From Fibrobacterota bacterium (lineage in GTDB: Bacteria > Fibrobacterota > Fibrobacteria > UBA5070): a stretch of 64,000 nucleotides of DNA. The notes under the pieces are model-generated. The model was not told where the DNA came from, did no database searches, and worked only from the letters and a program-made list of their open reading frames with translations. Numbering within the stretch: position 1 is the stretch's first letter; each line of letters begins with the position of its first letter. Made by a program: the position numbers and the translations under genes. The stretch is taken from contig JADKBN010000010.1 of the NCBI GenBank assembly GCA_016715065.1, positions 186,001 to 250,000 on the forward strand, written 5' to 3'. Positions 1 through 8,557 of this stretch are shown here, in pieces.

Positions 1-1
1 C

Positions 2-670
2 TACACGTTCTTCGCCGGCAGCGACATGACGACGGAAACGAAGTGGGCCAACCACATCAAGGGGTACGTGGGGGCCTATTCGGACCGAACCATCGCCACG
101 GAGTGGGGAGGCCCCATGAGCACGGGATCGAAGAACGGGGTCACCTACCAGCCCATGGATTACAGCAAACCGGCGACCAACTTCTTCGAAGCCTACATCC
201 GCGGGATCAGCCAACAGTTGCGCGATTGGAAGATGGGCAGCTTCTACTGGCCGGGACTCCGGGACGGTGACTGGTACAGCATGACCACCAGGAGCGGAAG
301 CGGTGCGAACATCGTGTTGACCGTCAGCAACCCATCCGGCTTGGCGCGCATGAAGTATTCCTGGGTGGATACGGCCACGGTGTCGGTCCAGGCATCGGGG
401 CCAGAAGCAGCCTTGTCGGCCCATCCAAAGCTGACCAGCGAAGGAAGCCAGTTGCGATTGGATTTCGCACCGCGGACCACCGGATCGGGGTCGGTGACAC
501 TTTTTGGTACCGATGGGAGCCGGGTGAAATCATTCGAATTCCAGGCGACTGCCAGCGAGAACCACTCGCGAGGCTTCGATCTCTCCGGTCTTTCGAACGG
601 ATTGTACCTGGCGGATCTGGAAATCAATGGTCGTCCAGCGGGCCGTTCGAAGGTTTTACTGAATCGCTAG
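2..670 (+). CDS. GH5-like glycoside hydrolase, C-terminal part (5' truncated by window)
   Basis: The reading frame is open from base 2, so the N-terminus lies outside the window and the ATG at 26 is internal. About 223 residues are visible. The motif IATEWGG places Glu34 of the fragment where the beta-7 catalytic nucleophile of clan GH-A (GH5-like) enzymes sits, and FYWPGLRDGDW resembles the beta-8 Trp segment. After a short linker, the last ~75 residues form a beta-rich module ending SGLSNGLYLADLEINGR, the pattern of type IX secretion C-terminal sorting domains. The enzyme is therefore probably secreted and acts on plant beta-glycans. Substrate specificity cannot be told from this fragment. 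A further CAZyme gene follows on the same strand 91 bases downstream. Confidence 0.75.
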   Translation, partial: YTFFAGSDMTTETKWANHIKGYVGAYSDRTIATEWGGPMSTGSKNGVTYQPMDYSKPATNFFEAYIRGISQQLRDWKMGSFYWPGLRDGDWYSMTTRSGSGANIVLTVSNPSGLARMKYSWVDTATVSVQASGPEAALSAHPKLTSEGSQLRLDFAPRTTGSGSVTLFGTDGSRVKSFEFQATASENHSRGFDLSGLSNGLYLADLEINGRPAGRSKVLLNR

Positions 671-761
671 GCCACAGCACCCACACAGTCGCGTCGGCCG
701 GACCGGCACCCTCGAGATCCCCCCGGCTTCAGGCAGCAAACGATCCACCTCCGAGAGAGGC

Positions 762-2273
762 ATGAACATGTCCAGGAACATCGCCCACGCAATTTTTGTC
801 GCCTCTCTTCCGTTGGCTGCCTCGAGCGCCGCGGCGAAGTCGTTCATCGACTATTTCCTCCCCACGCCCATCACCTGTCCGCTGGTCAGCAACGCGTGGG
901 GATGCACGGCATCGGGTTCCACGCCTGCCAATTGCACCGCAGGATTGGGAGTGCTCCCGCGGGACACCTGCAACGGAATCGAAAGTCCCAAGAATCCACC
1001 CTCGAACTACTACTGGGATGGGACCATCGTCAAAGCCAATGCCACCTACCATCTGTTCGCCACGCGATGGCCAGGATCCAGCGGGTTCAGCCCCGGCTGG
1101 CTGAGTTCCGACCCCATCCACGCCGTGGGGGGAACGAATCCACTGGGGCCCTACGTCGACAAGGGGTTTGCGTACAGTCAGTCAAGCTTTGGAAGCGATC
1201 CGCACAAGGGCCACAACTTGCAGGTCCTCACCCTCCTGGACGGCACCTACGCCATGGTGGTCAGCGAAGTCGTGCCCTGGACGATCTTCACGTCAACTTC
1301 TGTCGACGGCCCCTGGAAACCCTGCCCGAGTGCTCCCGGTCCCGGTTTGAGCGTTCCTTCCACCGGGTTCGGCGGGAACAACAGCTACGCCTCCAACGTG
1401 AGCATCGTGGTGCGTCCCGATGGAAATTTCCAATCGATCCAGAGGCACGGCCTCATCGCCTTGAGCACCACCGGCGTGTGCGGACCCTACAAGGCCCAAC
1501 AGCCCACCAACAAGTACGCATCGTCCGACGCGGTTCCCGCGGCCAGCAAAGCGAGCATCTTTCCCAATCGGCAGAAGCACCTCGATCCAACCGGTCCATC
1601 GAGGGTCGAAAGCACCTATTCGATCGCGGAAGATCCGTTCATCTGGTACAGCGCCGGCCTCTACCATGTCCTGTACGGCTATCCGGGTGATCGCGTCGGC
1701 TACCATCTGACTTCGGTCGACGGCATCCACGACTGGACCGACCGCGGCGTCGCGTACAATCCGCGCAGTGCCCAAAAGATGTTCAGCTACACCAACGGCA
1801 CCGTCAACCACTGGTTCAAGATGGAGCGATCGAACGTTCTGGTCCAGAACGGGGTCATCACGCATGTGTCCTTCGCCGTGAGCGACGTGAACAAGGACAA
1901 CCAGATTCCGGCGGGCTCCAACCACGGCAGCAAGTTGATCGTGATCCCTTTCGACGGAGTCGCGTTCAACAAGGACTACGGACTGTCGAGCACCGAAGTC
2001 CCGAATGGAACGCGCTTGCCGGAGGCCCGCCAATCCATCGTCTCCCATGGGGGATCGTACGCCATGGAGTTTTCCGGGTGCGCACCGGGGAACATCGAGT
2101 TCGAGGTGTATTCCACCGGCGGCGTTCGGATGGCACGCCGGAGCGCTCTGGTTTCGGAATCGTCGGGATCCTTCGAGTGGAGCGAGCTTTCCTCGTTGCC
2201 CCGTGGGGTCTACCTGGTGCGGGCGAAAGCCGGTACCGCACGCATGGAGGGCGGAACCTTCTTCAAGTCGTGA
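762..2273 (+). CDS. Secreted GH43-like five-bladed propeller glycosidase with sorting domain
   Basis: The 503-residue protein has an N-terminal signal peptide (hydrophobic AIFVASLPLAASSAAA, residues ~9-24). The segment YYWDGTIVKANATYHLFATRW resembles the first-blade Asp motif of GH43/GH62/GH117-type beta-propeller enzymes, and EDPFIWYSAGLYHVLYG in the middle of the protein looks like another blade with an acidic residue. This clan removes arabinose, xylose or related side groups from hemicellulose. The last ~80 residues (EFEVYSTGG, then LPRGVYLVRAKAG) look like a type IX secretion C-terminal domain, as in the neighbouring enzymes. The start at 762 follows a GAGAGAGG purine run; an in-frame ATG lies six bases later at 768. 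The exact GH family is inferred from motifs only. Confidence 0.65.
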   Translation: MNMSRNIAHAIFVASLPLAASSAAAKSFIDYFLPTPITCPLVSNAWGCTASGSTPANCTAGLGVLPRDTCNGIESPKNPPSNYYWDGTIVKANATYHLFATRWPGSSGFSPGWLSSDPIHAVGGTNPLGPYVDKGFAYSQSSFGSDPHKGHNLQVLTLLDGTYAMVVSEVVPWTIFTSTSVDGPWKPCPSAPGPGLSVPSTGFGGNNSYASNVSIVVRPDGNFQSIQRHGLIALSTTGVCGPYKAQQPTNKYASSDAVPAASKASIFPNRQKHLDPTGPSRVESTYSIAEDPFIWYSAGLYHVLYGYPGDRVGYHLTSVDGIHDWTDRGVAYNPRSAQKMFSYTNGTVNHWFKMERSNVLVQNGVITHVSFAVSDVNKDNQIPAGSNHGSKLIVIPFDGVAFNKDYGLSSTEVPNGTRLPEARQSIVSHGGSYAMEFSGCAPGNIEFEVYSTGGVRMARRSALVSESSGSFEWSELSSLPRGVYLVRAKAGTARMEGGTFFKS

Positions 2274-2426
2274 GTCCTCGCCGGTTTTTTATCCAATCGA
2301 TTCTTGGGGAGAGAAGTCCCGCAGACCGGTTTCGCCCTTTACCTTTTCCAGCAACGGCGAAATCTCCTGGTTAGCCTGGTCTTCACCCTGCATTCGTTCC
2401 GACGAATCTCCAACAAGGAACGCCCC

Positions 2427-2888
2427 ATGATCAAATTCCCAAGCAATCCCGGTGAGGTGTTCAAAAAGTGGCGAACTGAATTCGGGGTAGGTCTCGCGAC
2501 GGCAAGCTTCCTGGCTTCCTTTTTCCTGCCTGCGTTTGGTACCACAGGGGATTCTTTCTCAGGATTCGAGTGCGCCAAATGCTGTTTCTTGGTGGCAAGC
2601 GAGTGGAAGCGGGAGAGTCTTTACTTCGGCGGGTTCGATGTTTTCAACCTCGCTTTTCCCGTGATTGCTTGGGCTGTACTCTTCAGGCCTCGCCATCGCC
2701 TGTTGATACGTGGAGCGGCGATTGTTTCCGTGGCCTACGTGGCATCGTGGCAGGTCCTGTACGTCGTTTCTAGCTTTCGGAACGCGGCCCCGGAAGAAAG
2801 TTGGTTGCTGGTGGGGTATTATGTTTGGCTGGCGTCATTCGCCCTCCTCGCGGTGTCCGCGATGACCACCCGTGAACCTGGAAGTTGA
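2427..2888 (+). CDS. Small integral membrane protein, unknown function
   Basis: This 153-residue protein starts at the ATG preceded by AAGGAA at 2415-2420; the upstream in-frame extension has no ribosome-binding site. It has about four hydrophobic segments (VGLATASFLASFFLPAF, VFNLAFPVIAWAVLF, LIRGAAIVSVAYVASW and a C-terminal one). A CAKCC cluster in the first periplasmic loop could be disulfide-bonded or bind metal. I do not recognise the family. The stop codon directly abuts the start of the next small gene, suggesting co-transcription. Confidence 0.6.
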   Translation: MIKFPSNPGEVFKKWRTEFGVGLATASFLASFFLPAFGTTGDSFSGFECAKCCFLVASEWKRESLYFGGFDVFNLAFPVIAWAVLFRPRHRLLIRGAAIVSVAYVASWQVLYVVSSFRNAAPEESWLLVGYYVWLASFALLAVSAMTTREPGS

Positions 2889-3185
2889 ATGGTGATGCAT
2901 TCCTCCTCGATTGTTTTTGGCTGCGGCCTGCTTCTGGGGTGTTCCGTCTTCCTGATCGCGAAAAGGCGGAATGGTTTCCTGCCCGGACATCGCCGCAATG
3001 CGCGGGAGGACGACGATCTGGAGCTGAACCTGGGCAACAACAGCCGCCTGACGCTCTTGTTCGTGAAGGACGACAGCCTCCGGTATTACAATGTGAGCGT
3101 GCGGTATGCGGCGCCGGACGATACCAAATACCCCAACTATGCCGATGCGATGGCCAAGATGGGCGGAAGCTGTAAGCTGCCCTAG
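2889..3185 (+). CDS. Small single-span or exported hypothetical protein
   Basis: The 98-residue protein begins at the base after the preceding stop codon, with an alternative in-frame ATG at 2895. Residues ~6-23 (SSIVFGCGLLLGCSVFLI) form a signal anchor or a lipoprotein-like signal. They are followed by a basic stretch and a polar domain with an acidic patch (REDDDLELNLG). It ends in SCKLP. The abutting arrangement with the upstream membrane protein implies one transcript. No family is recognised. Confidence 0.5.
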   Translation: MVMHSSSIVFGCGLLLGCSVFLIAKRRNGFLPGHRRNAREDDDLELNLGNNSRLTLLFVKDDSLRYYNVSVRYAAPDDTKYPNYADAMAKMGGSCKLP

Positions 3186-3230
3186 CAACGATCCTGTTGC
3201 CGTTTTTTGTCGGATACGAGGCGTGACTCT

Positions 3231-4502
3231 TCATGGTTTGTTCACGCCGGGCGCCGACTCGAAGGGGAAGAGGTAATCACCGGGATCGTCGTTGAGGAAG
3301 GAGGGGACTCCCGGGTCGCGGCGCATGTTCTCGAAGGTGCAGCCTTCGAAATGGACCGGACCGGACACCACCACCTCCTTGGTGATGTGGATGTTCCGGA
3401 AGGTGCAATTGCGGAAGGTCGCGTCCTTCCCGAACCAGAATTCCTGGACTTCCCAGTTCTCGAATAGACAATTTTCGTACACTGCCCCGCGCAAGTAGGC
3501 GCGTTCCAGATTCGCCTTGTGGACGGTCAGATTCTTTGCGCCGCCCTTTCCGATGAAAAACCGCCCGCCTTTGGATACATCGTCCACAACCACATCGATG
3601 GCGGTGTCGAAGGCGACGTACGGGTGGACACCCGGAAACCGGCTGGATTCGACGCGATCGAGATCCAGCGCGCCGCCCGAGGCGACTTGCAGCCTCCGAA
3701 ACGACCCCCATGCGGAGAGGTCGTTGGCGCCCTTGAACACCACGTTTTCGAAGTCCCCTCCGAATTGGCTGCCTTCCGCGGGATTTTCGAAAAAGACGCA
3801 GTCGTGGAATTCGAGGTCGCACACCAAGGTGTTGATGGTGCGTACCCAGGTGCCGTTGCGGAACTCGCAGCCATGGAATTTGTCTCCGACCATCCCATGC
3901 TGGGAAAAATCGAAATTGGAAAGCTTGACCTTTCGGAACTCATTGTGGTTCCAATAGCTGGCGCGCTTTCTGACCGTCAACTGGTCCATCTCCAGGGAAT
4001 CGAACGTATTGTGTTCCCATGCGGGGATGTCGGGGCTGATGGGATTGGATCTCCAGGTGCAATTCTGAAAATTGCCTCCTGAAAAGGAGTTTTCGATCCA
4101 ACGCTGGCCTTTGAATGTGCACCCGATGAACTTGCAGTCTCGAAACGTGGAGTGGTTCATTTTCGATTCGTCGAAGGTGCAGCCTCGGAACGTGACGCGC
4201 TCGAAGGTATTGGAGTCCATCCACGTTTCCTTGAAGGTTACGGATAGAAAACTCCAATCTTCGATTCGTTGGTGTTTCCAGGTCTCCTTCTGGATGGTTC
4301 CCCACAAGGTGAACTTCCAACGGGATCCATACTTTTGAGAGAACGCTCCTGGCGTATCCAGCACGTCGACCTCCGTGGATTTGGATTTTCCTCCTGCGGA
4401 TGCCCCTGTGGCCAAAATGGTTCCGATCAAGGAGATCCGAGCCATGAAACCACGCAGAGTGTTGCGACGAGCGGAGGGCCGCGAGAGAAGGGCAGAAGTC
4501 AT
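3231..4502 (-). CDS. Exported pentapeptide-repeat-like right-handed beta-helix protein
   Basis: The 423-residue protein carries dozens of imperfect repeats of the form F.xCxF / FRNCTF / FEGCTF spaced about 20-22 residues apart, such as VTFRGCTF, CKFIGCTF, CEFRNGTW and ATFRNCTFRNIHI. This pattern resembles pentapeptide-repeat proteins and other right-handed beta-helices. The N-terminus contains basic residues then ISLIGTILATGASA, a signal peptide. I use the ATG at 4502 because AGGAG lies about ten bases upstream; the internal Met at 4445 lacks a clear site. The function is unknown; such solenoids often act as binding scaffolds. It stands alone between the small membrane genes and the cellulase, on the opposite strand. 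Confidence 0.65.
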   Translation of the reverse strand: MTSALLSRPSARRNTLRGFMARISLIGTILATGASAGGKSKSTEVDVLDTPGAFSQKYGSRWKFTLWGTIQKETWKHQRIEDWSFLSVTFKETWMDSNTFERVTFRGCTFDESKMNHSTFRDCKFIGCTFKGQRWIENSFSGGNFQNCTWRSNPISPDIPAWEHNTFDSLEMDQLTVRKRASYWNHNEFRKVKLSNFDFSQHGMVGDKFHGCEFRNGTWVRTINTLVCDLEFHDCVFFENPAEGSQFGGDFENVVFKGANDLSAWGSFRRLQVASGGALDLDRVESSRFPGVHPYVAFDTAIDVVVDDVSKGGRFFIGKGGAKNLTVHKANLERAYLRGAVYENCLFENWEVQEFWFGKDATFRNCTFRNIHITKEVVVSGPVHFEGCTFENMRRDPGVPSFLNDDPGDYLFPFESAPGVNKP

Positions 4503-5048
4503 TTCAAAGAGTCTCCTGGATCATTTTCGGAATGACGGAGTTCGTCGAAAGATCCTCCGTGGAATGAACGCTCGCCATTGTTCTCGCCTTCGGGAATTGC
4601 TGCGGTAGGGGGGGAAGGTTTGCTAGAGAATGATAAGGTACCTGGGGTCAAAGTCTAGAACTCTTGGTGGCCTTGCACGAAGGATAGCCTTTCCGTTGAA
4701 CTTGCTTCGACGTTTCCAGGTTCCCTATCGAGGCCCAAAACAGGCGTTCGGGACCGCCTTGAAAATCCTGGGAGAAAACTTTCCGGGAGCAGGGGAAGTG
4801 AATGGGGCGGTCTGCGGTAGATATCAGGTCCGGAAAAGTGACTGGCCGTGCGGGTTGGCGGCCATCTTGGGCGTTCCTCGGTGTACCCCATGATCCCCTG
4901 GAAACAGGGGGGAAAGCCGGAAAACCTTCAGCCTGCGCTTCTTGGCGATCGTCCTCATCTTTCCATCACGCTCAAGAAGCTTTCGTGGTTGGGAAGGATC
5001 ATCCTTCCGAGTTGCCTGTGGCAGGATTTAAAAATCAAGGAGCACGTG
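4503..5048. other. Intergenic region between divergent genes, no gene seen
   Basis: This 546-base stretch separates the minus-strand beta-helix gene from the plus-strand cellulase, so it should contain both promoters. Open frames within it lack codon patterns or homology I recognise. I see no convincing hairpin with a T-run, tRNA or known riboswitch core. The only clear signal is the AAGGAG ribosome-binding site at 5037-5042 for the cellulase. Confidence 0.4.
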
Positions 5049-6479
5049 ATGGATGCGACCCAACTCAAGCCTTCACCAGTGGCCCGATTGGCCGCGCTGA
5101 TGGGCGTCATGGCTGGCTTGAGCCAGGCAGCTGACCTTCCCACTGCCGCGACGATCGCCAGCGAAATGGGTTTGGGGTGGAACATCGGCAACACGATGGA
5201 GACTCCGGGAGGCAAGCCCTATTGGTCCAACCACGTCCCCACCCAGGCCATGATCGATGCCGCCAAGGCAGCCGGGTTCCGCTCCATCCGCATTCCTTGC
5301 GCTTGGGACACCCATGCCAGCAACAATGTCATCGATGCCGCTTGGCTCGCCGAGGTCAAGACAGTGGTGGACTATTGCATCAAGGACGGCTTGTATGTGG
5401 TTCTCAACAGCCACTGGGACAAGGGCTGGCTGGAAGAGCACATCGACGTGAGCTCCCATGCTGCGGTAAACGTCAAGCAGAAGACCTACTGGACCCAGAT
5501 CGCCACCTACTTCAAGGACTACGACCACCACCTCCTGTTTGCCAGCGCCAACGAGCCGGCGGTCCAGGACGCCTATGCGACGCCCTTCGGTTCCGATCGT
5601 GTGGGGGTTTTGAACTCCTACCACCAGACCATGATCGATGCCGTGCGCGCGACCGGAGGCAACAACGCCACCCGCACCTTGGTGATCCAGGGCCCCCACA
5701 CGGACATCGAGCTGATCAAATCGGCCTGGACCACCCTGCCCAAGGACAAGGTGACGGGCCGCCTCATGGCCGAGGCCCACTTCTACCCGTACCAGTACAC
5801 TCTCATGACCAAGGACGATACTTGGGGCAACCAGTTTTTCTATTGGGGCCAAGGGAACCACTCCACCACCGACGCAGCCCACAATCCAACGTGGGGTGAA
5901 GAGGCCTATGTGGATTCCGAGTTCACGATCCTCAAGCGGATGTTCGTCGACAAAGGCATGCCCGTGGTCTTGGGGGAATTTGGAGCCGGTCTGCGCACCA
6001 CGCTCTCCGGCGACAACTTCGCTCTTCACAAGAAGGGACGCCTTGCGTTCTACAAGTACGTGGCCAAGTCCGCCCGCGCCCATGGAGTCCTGCCCTTTGC
6101 CTGGGATACCTATTATACCGGCGACATGAATTTCACCATCATCGATCGCGGTGCGGCCAAGGTCTACGACAAGGACCTGATGACGGCGCTGACATCGGGT
6201 TGGGGCGTGTCCACAGTGGAGGCCAGGCCCTCGTTTCCCTCGGGCCGATTGGCGGTTTCCTCCATGGGAGGCGATCTTTCGGCCACATACACGGCGACCT
6301 CGGCTGGAAAAGCATCTGTCGTGATGACCGACCTGAGCGGTCGCACGCTTTGGTCAAATTCCGTCCAGTTCACGCCTGGCCTCAACCAGTTCGAGCTGCC
6401 CGCTGCCCAGCGTGGCGTGTCGATCCTGCGGGTGAGGCAGGGTGCGGATCAAGAAGTGGCCTCGATCAGCTTGCCCTGA
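5049..6479 (+). CDS. Secreted GH5 endoglucanase (cellulase) with sorting domain
   Basis: This 476-residue enzyme cleaves beta-1,4-glucans outside the cell. The start is the ATG six bases after AAGGAG; the longer open frame upstream is not needed. Residues ~10-27 form a signal peptide (LAALMGVMAGLSQAA). The catalytic domain shows GLGWNIGNTM, then FASANEP with acid/base Glu169, and VVLGEFGAG with nucleophile Glu310, the standard GH5 pair. The last ~80 residues (VVMTDLSGRTLWSN ... LPAAQRGVSILRVRQG) form a type IX secretion-like C-terminal domain. It faces the pectinesterase gene in convergent orientation with 89 bases between them. Family assignment is confident; exact substrate preference is not. 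Confidence 0.9.
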   Translation: MDATQLKPSPVARLAALMGVMAGLSQAADLPTAATIASEMGLGWNIGNTMETPGGKPYWSNHVPTQAMIDAAKAAGFRSIRIPCAWDTHASNNVIDAAWLAEVKTVVDYCIKDGLYVVLNSHWDKGWLEEHIDVSSHAAVNVKQKTYWTQIATYFKDYDHHLLFASANEPAVQDAYATPFGSDRVGVLNSYHQTMIDAVRATGGNNATRTLVIQGPHTDIELIKSAWTTLPKDKVTGRLMAEAHFYPYQYTLMTKDDTWGNQFFYWGQGNHSTTDAAHNPTWGEEAYVDSEFTILKRMFVDKGMPVVLGEFGAGLRTTLSGDNFALHKKGRLAFYKYVAKSARAHGVLPFAWDTYYTGDMNFTIIDRGAAKVYDKDLMTALTSGWGVSTVEARPSFPSGRLAVSSMGGDLSATYTATSAGKASVVMTDLSGRTLWSNSVQFTPGLNQFELPAAQRGVSILRVRQGADQEVASISLP

Positions 6480-6568
6480 TTTTCAAGCAGAGCTCGGAGC
6501 GACGATGCCGCCATGGACTTCAAGAAAGCCACCTACGAGAGATTGCTTTGCGATCCGGTTGTCCTTTC

Positions 6569-8077
6569 TCACCAGAGATCGACGGAACCTGTCCACGACG
6601 CGCTGCCGTCCGTGTAGTTCAGGAAATAGACTCCGGCCCGGAGGTGGCTCAGGGAAATCTCCGCGCTCTTCCCTGTTCCTAGCCCTTGGAATTCCCGCGC
6701 CAGGACAAAGGATCCGTCCAGCGAGAAAAGGCTGACCTTCAACGTGCCGAGCTGTTCGCCGCGAAGGCGAAGCATTCGGCCCGCGTGGCGGTATTCGTGG
6801 TGGAGGGCGAAGACCTCCATGCGAGGGCCTTGGGAGGCGGTCCCGAAGGTGAGCGGTGCGGAGCTGGGGCCCAGGCCGCCCATCTCGTTTGCCGCGCGCA
6901 CGGTGACGATGTCGCCTTTGGCAAGCCCTGTCCCCTCGAAGCGGTTGGTGGTGACGTTGGCCAGATATTTGTCGCCTTTGAAGATGGCCCAGCACAAGGC
7001 CTTGGCATCGTCGTTCCAGCTCAGGGTGGAGCCCACCTGCGTGACGACAGGAGCTGTCACCTGGCTGGCGATCACCTGGGGCTGCCAGTTGTCGGTGCCT
7101 CCCACCACGGCCGTCACGGTGTATTTGGCGGCTTCGGCATCGGAGAGCACCGGATCCAGGGTGACGGTGATGGCGTCCTTGGTGTAACTCGTGCGGCGCT
7201 TGCTCAGGTCCACGGCCGCACCGGAGGACGTCACGCTCTTGTATTCGGCGAACACCTTCGGGACGGAATTCATCGGGTCGCCCCAGCCGGCCGCGGAGGG
7301 CAGCTTGTTCATGATGGTGCGCAAAAACACCACCCTCGCGTCCCCCCACGATCGACCCAACGCGGTGCCGCTGACGGTGCCGTCCACCGTGCATTCGTTG
7401 AACACGTATCCCCACGAGGAGTTGGTTTGCGAGGCGGTGATGGCGCTGACTTTCATTTCCCACAGCAGGACCTTGTTGAAGTAGACATCGCCGCCGCCGC
7501 AGATGAAGTCGGTGGTGCCGTGGATCTCGCCACCTTCCCAATAGGTGCGACCGCTCTTGGTGTAGTAGGTGTCCTGGGTGCTTTTGAGCTTCACGTTCTT
7601 GTAAATGATTTTATCGCCTTGCTCCATGACGGCGGCGTGGCGACCCGTGACGTTGTACTGGGCTGTGTTCCCGTAGACCGCCTTGTTGAAGAGGGTCAGA
7701 TCCTGCAGGTACAGGTTGTTGGCCTTGTTGAAAAACAAAGTCGCCGTGATGGAGATCCCCTCGTTGATCGACTTGTTGTAGATCACGGTCTTGTCGGAAC
7801 TCTGCCCGATGAACGAAACGTTCGAGGTGGTGAAGGTGGTCATCTGGTTGGCATCGCCCGTGAGGCTGCCGGCATTGTATTCGCCATCCGGGAAAAACAT
7901 CAAGAAGCGCTTGCCGCCCGCCGCCTTGGCCGTGGCTACCGCCGCCTTGAAGTCGCCATCGACCCCGACCACGAAATCGAATTTTTGGCGGCTGAGCGCG
8001 AAGCTGTTCTGCACAACAGCCACGGTCAGCAGGATGAGTCCGGGAAGGGCGCGAAAGAGGGACTGGACTCTGGTCAT
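6569..8077 (-). CDS. Secreted pectinesterase (CE8) with sorting domain
   Basis: The 502-residue protein de-esterifies pectin. The start at 8077 is chosen because GGAAG lies six bases upstream and a signal peptide follows at once (LPGLILLTVAVVQNSFA, residues ~11-27); the 72-residue upstream extension is not protein-like. The CE8 motifs are present: TQDTYY with catalytic Asp169, DFICGGGD with Asp190, and GRSWGD with Arg242. About 120 residues of fibronectin-like or linker sequence follow. A C-terminal sorting module ends LRAGVYFLNYTDGS. It belongs with the other cell-wall-degrading enzymes of the first 10 kb. Confidence 0.9.
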   Translation of the reverse strand: MTRVQSLFRALPGLILLTVAVVQNSFALSRQKFDFVVGVDGDFKAAVATAKAAGGKRFLMFFPDGEYNAGSLTGDANQMTTFTTSNVSFIGQSSDKTVIYNKSINEGISITATLFFNKANNLYLQDLTLFNKAVYGNTAQYNVTGRHAAVMEQGDKIIYKNVKLKSTQDTYYTKSGRTYWEGGEIHGTTDFICGGGDVYFNKVLLWEMKVSAITASQTNSSWGYVFNECTVDGTVSGTALGRSWGDARVVFLRTIMNKLPSAAGWGDPMNSVPKVFAEYKSVTSSGAAVDLSKRRTSYTKDAITVTLDPVLSDAEAAKYTVTAVVGGTDNWQPQVIASQVTAPVVTQVGSTLSWNDDAKALCWAIFKGDKYLANVTTNRFEGTGLAKGDIVTVRAANEMGGLGPSSAPLTFGTASQGPRMEVFALHHEYRHAGRMLRLRGEQLGTLKVSLFSLDGSFVLAREFQGLGTGKSAEISLSHLRAGVYFLNYTDGSASWTGSVDLW

Positions 8078-8557
8078 GGCGACTTCCGGTGTTGTCGAAA
8101 ATACAACGCCGAGAGCGGTTCGAACCCAGATTTCATCGGACTTTCCGGCACTTAGGCAATCTACTGTGCAATGGCCTCCAACAGGCGACGATTTCCCGAC
8201 CTTGGGTCCCGAGGAAAACCGGAAATCACCTGAATTTTCGGGTATGGACAATGGTGACTTTATCGAATGGCTGATCCCAACACCTGCATCCACCGTTCGT
8301 CCTGAGGAGCACCGCAGGTGCGTCTCGAAGGGCGGGCGGTGGATGGTGTCCCCAATGAGGATTGTCTGATCCGTCCGCCGTCGCCCTTCGAGACGCGGCA
8401 GAGCCGCTCCTCAGGACGAACGGCGTCCTTCAATCACTTCGGGTCTGATTCCCCGAAAGCCTGTCCTGAGCGTAGCCGAAGGGCTTGCTTCGGAGACCCG
8501 AAATCGCTGGCCAAGAAAATACCCCGCAGCTTGCTGCGAGGTGGTTTATTAGACCGT
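8078..8557. other. Intergenic region with CE8 promoter side and repeat DNA
   Basis: This 480-base gap lies between the pectinesterase start and the end of the next minus-strand gene. It contains the REP-like foldback annotated separately at 8294-8423. A second motif, CCTGTCCTGAGCGTAGCCGA, begins at about 8460. The 8078-8290 part should carry the pectinesterase promoter, but no clear -35/-10 pair stands out. No gene is seen. Confidence 0.4.
8294..8423. repeat. REP-like inverted repeat (foldback)
   Basis: The left arm begins CGTTCGTCCTGAGGAGC and continues into GCGTCTCGAAGGGC. The right arm reads CGCCCTTCGAGACGCGG and GCTCCTCAGGACGAACG, the reverse complement. The arms enclose about 50 bases whose ends (GGCGGGCGG and CCGTCCGCC) also pair. 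The same core recurs at about 43.1 and 43.9 kb. The element is intergenic and lies downstream of the CE2 esterase gene's 3' end, as expected for a dispersed REP-type sequence. Confidence 0.75.

Noticed and set aside
4630..4893. 87-residue open frame between the beta-helix gene and the cellulase
   Set aside because: No ribosome-binding site, no recognisable motif, and a composition typical of random frames.
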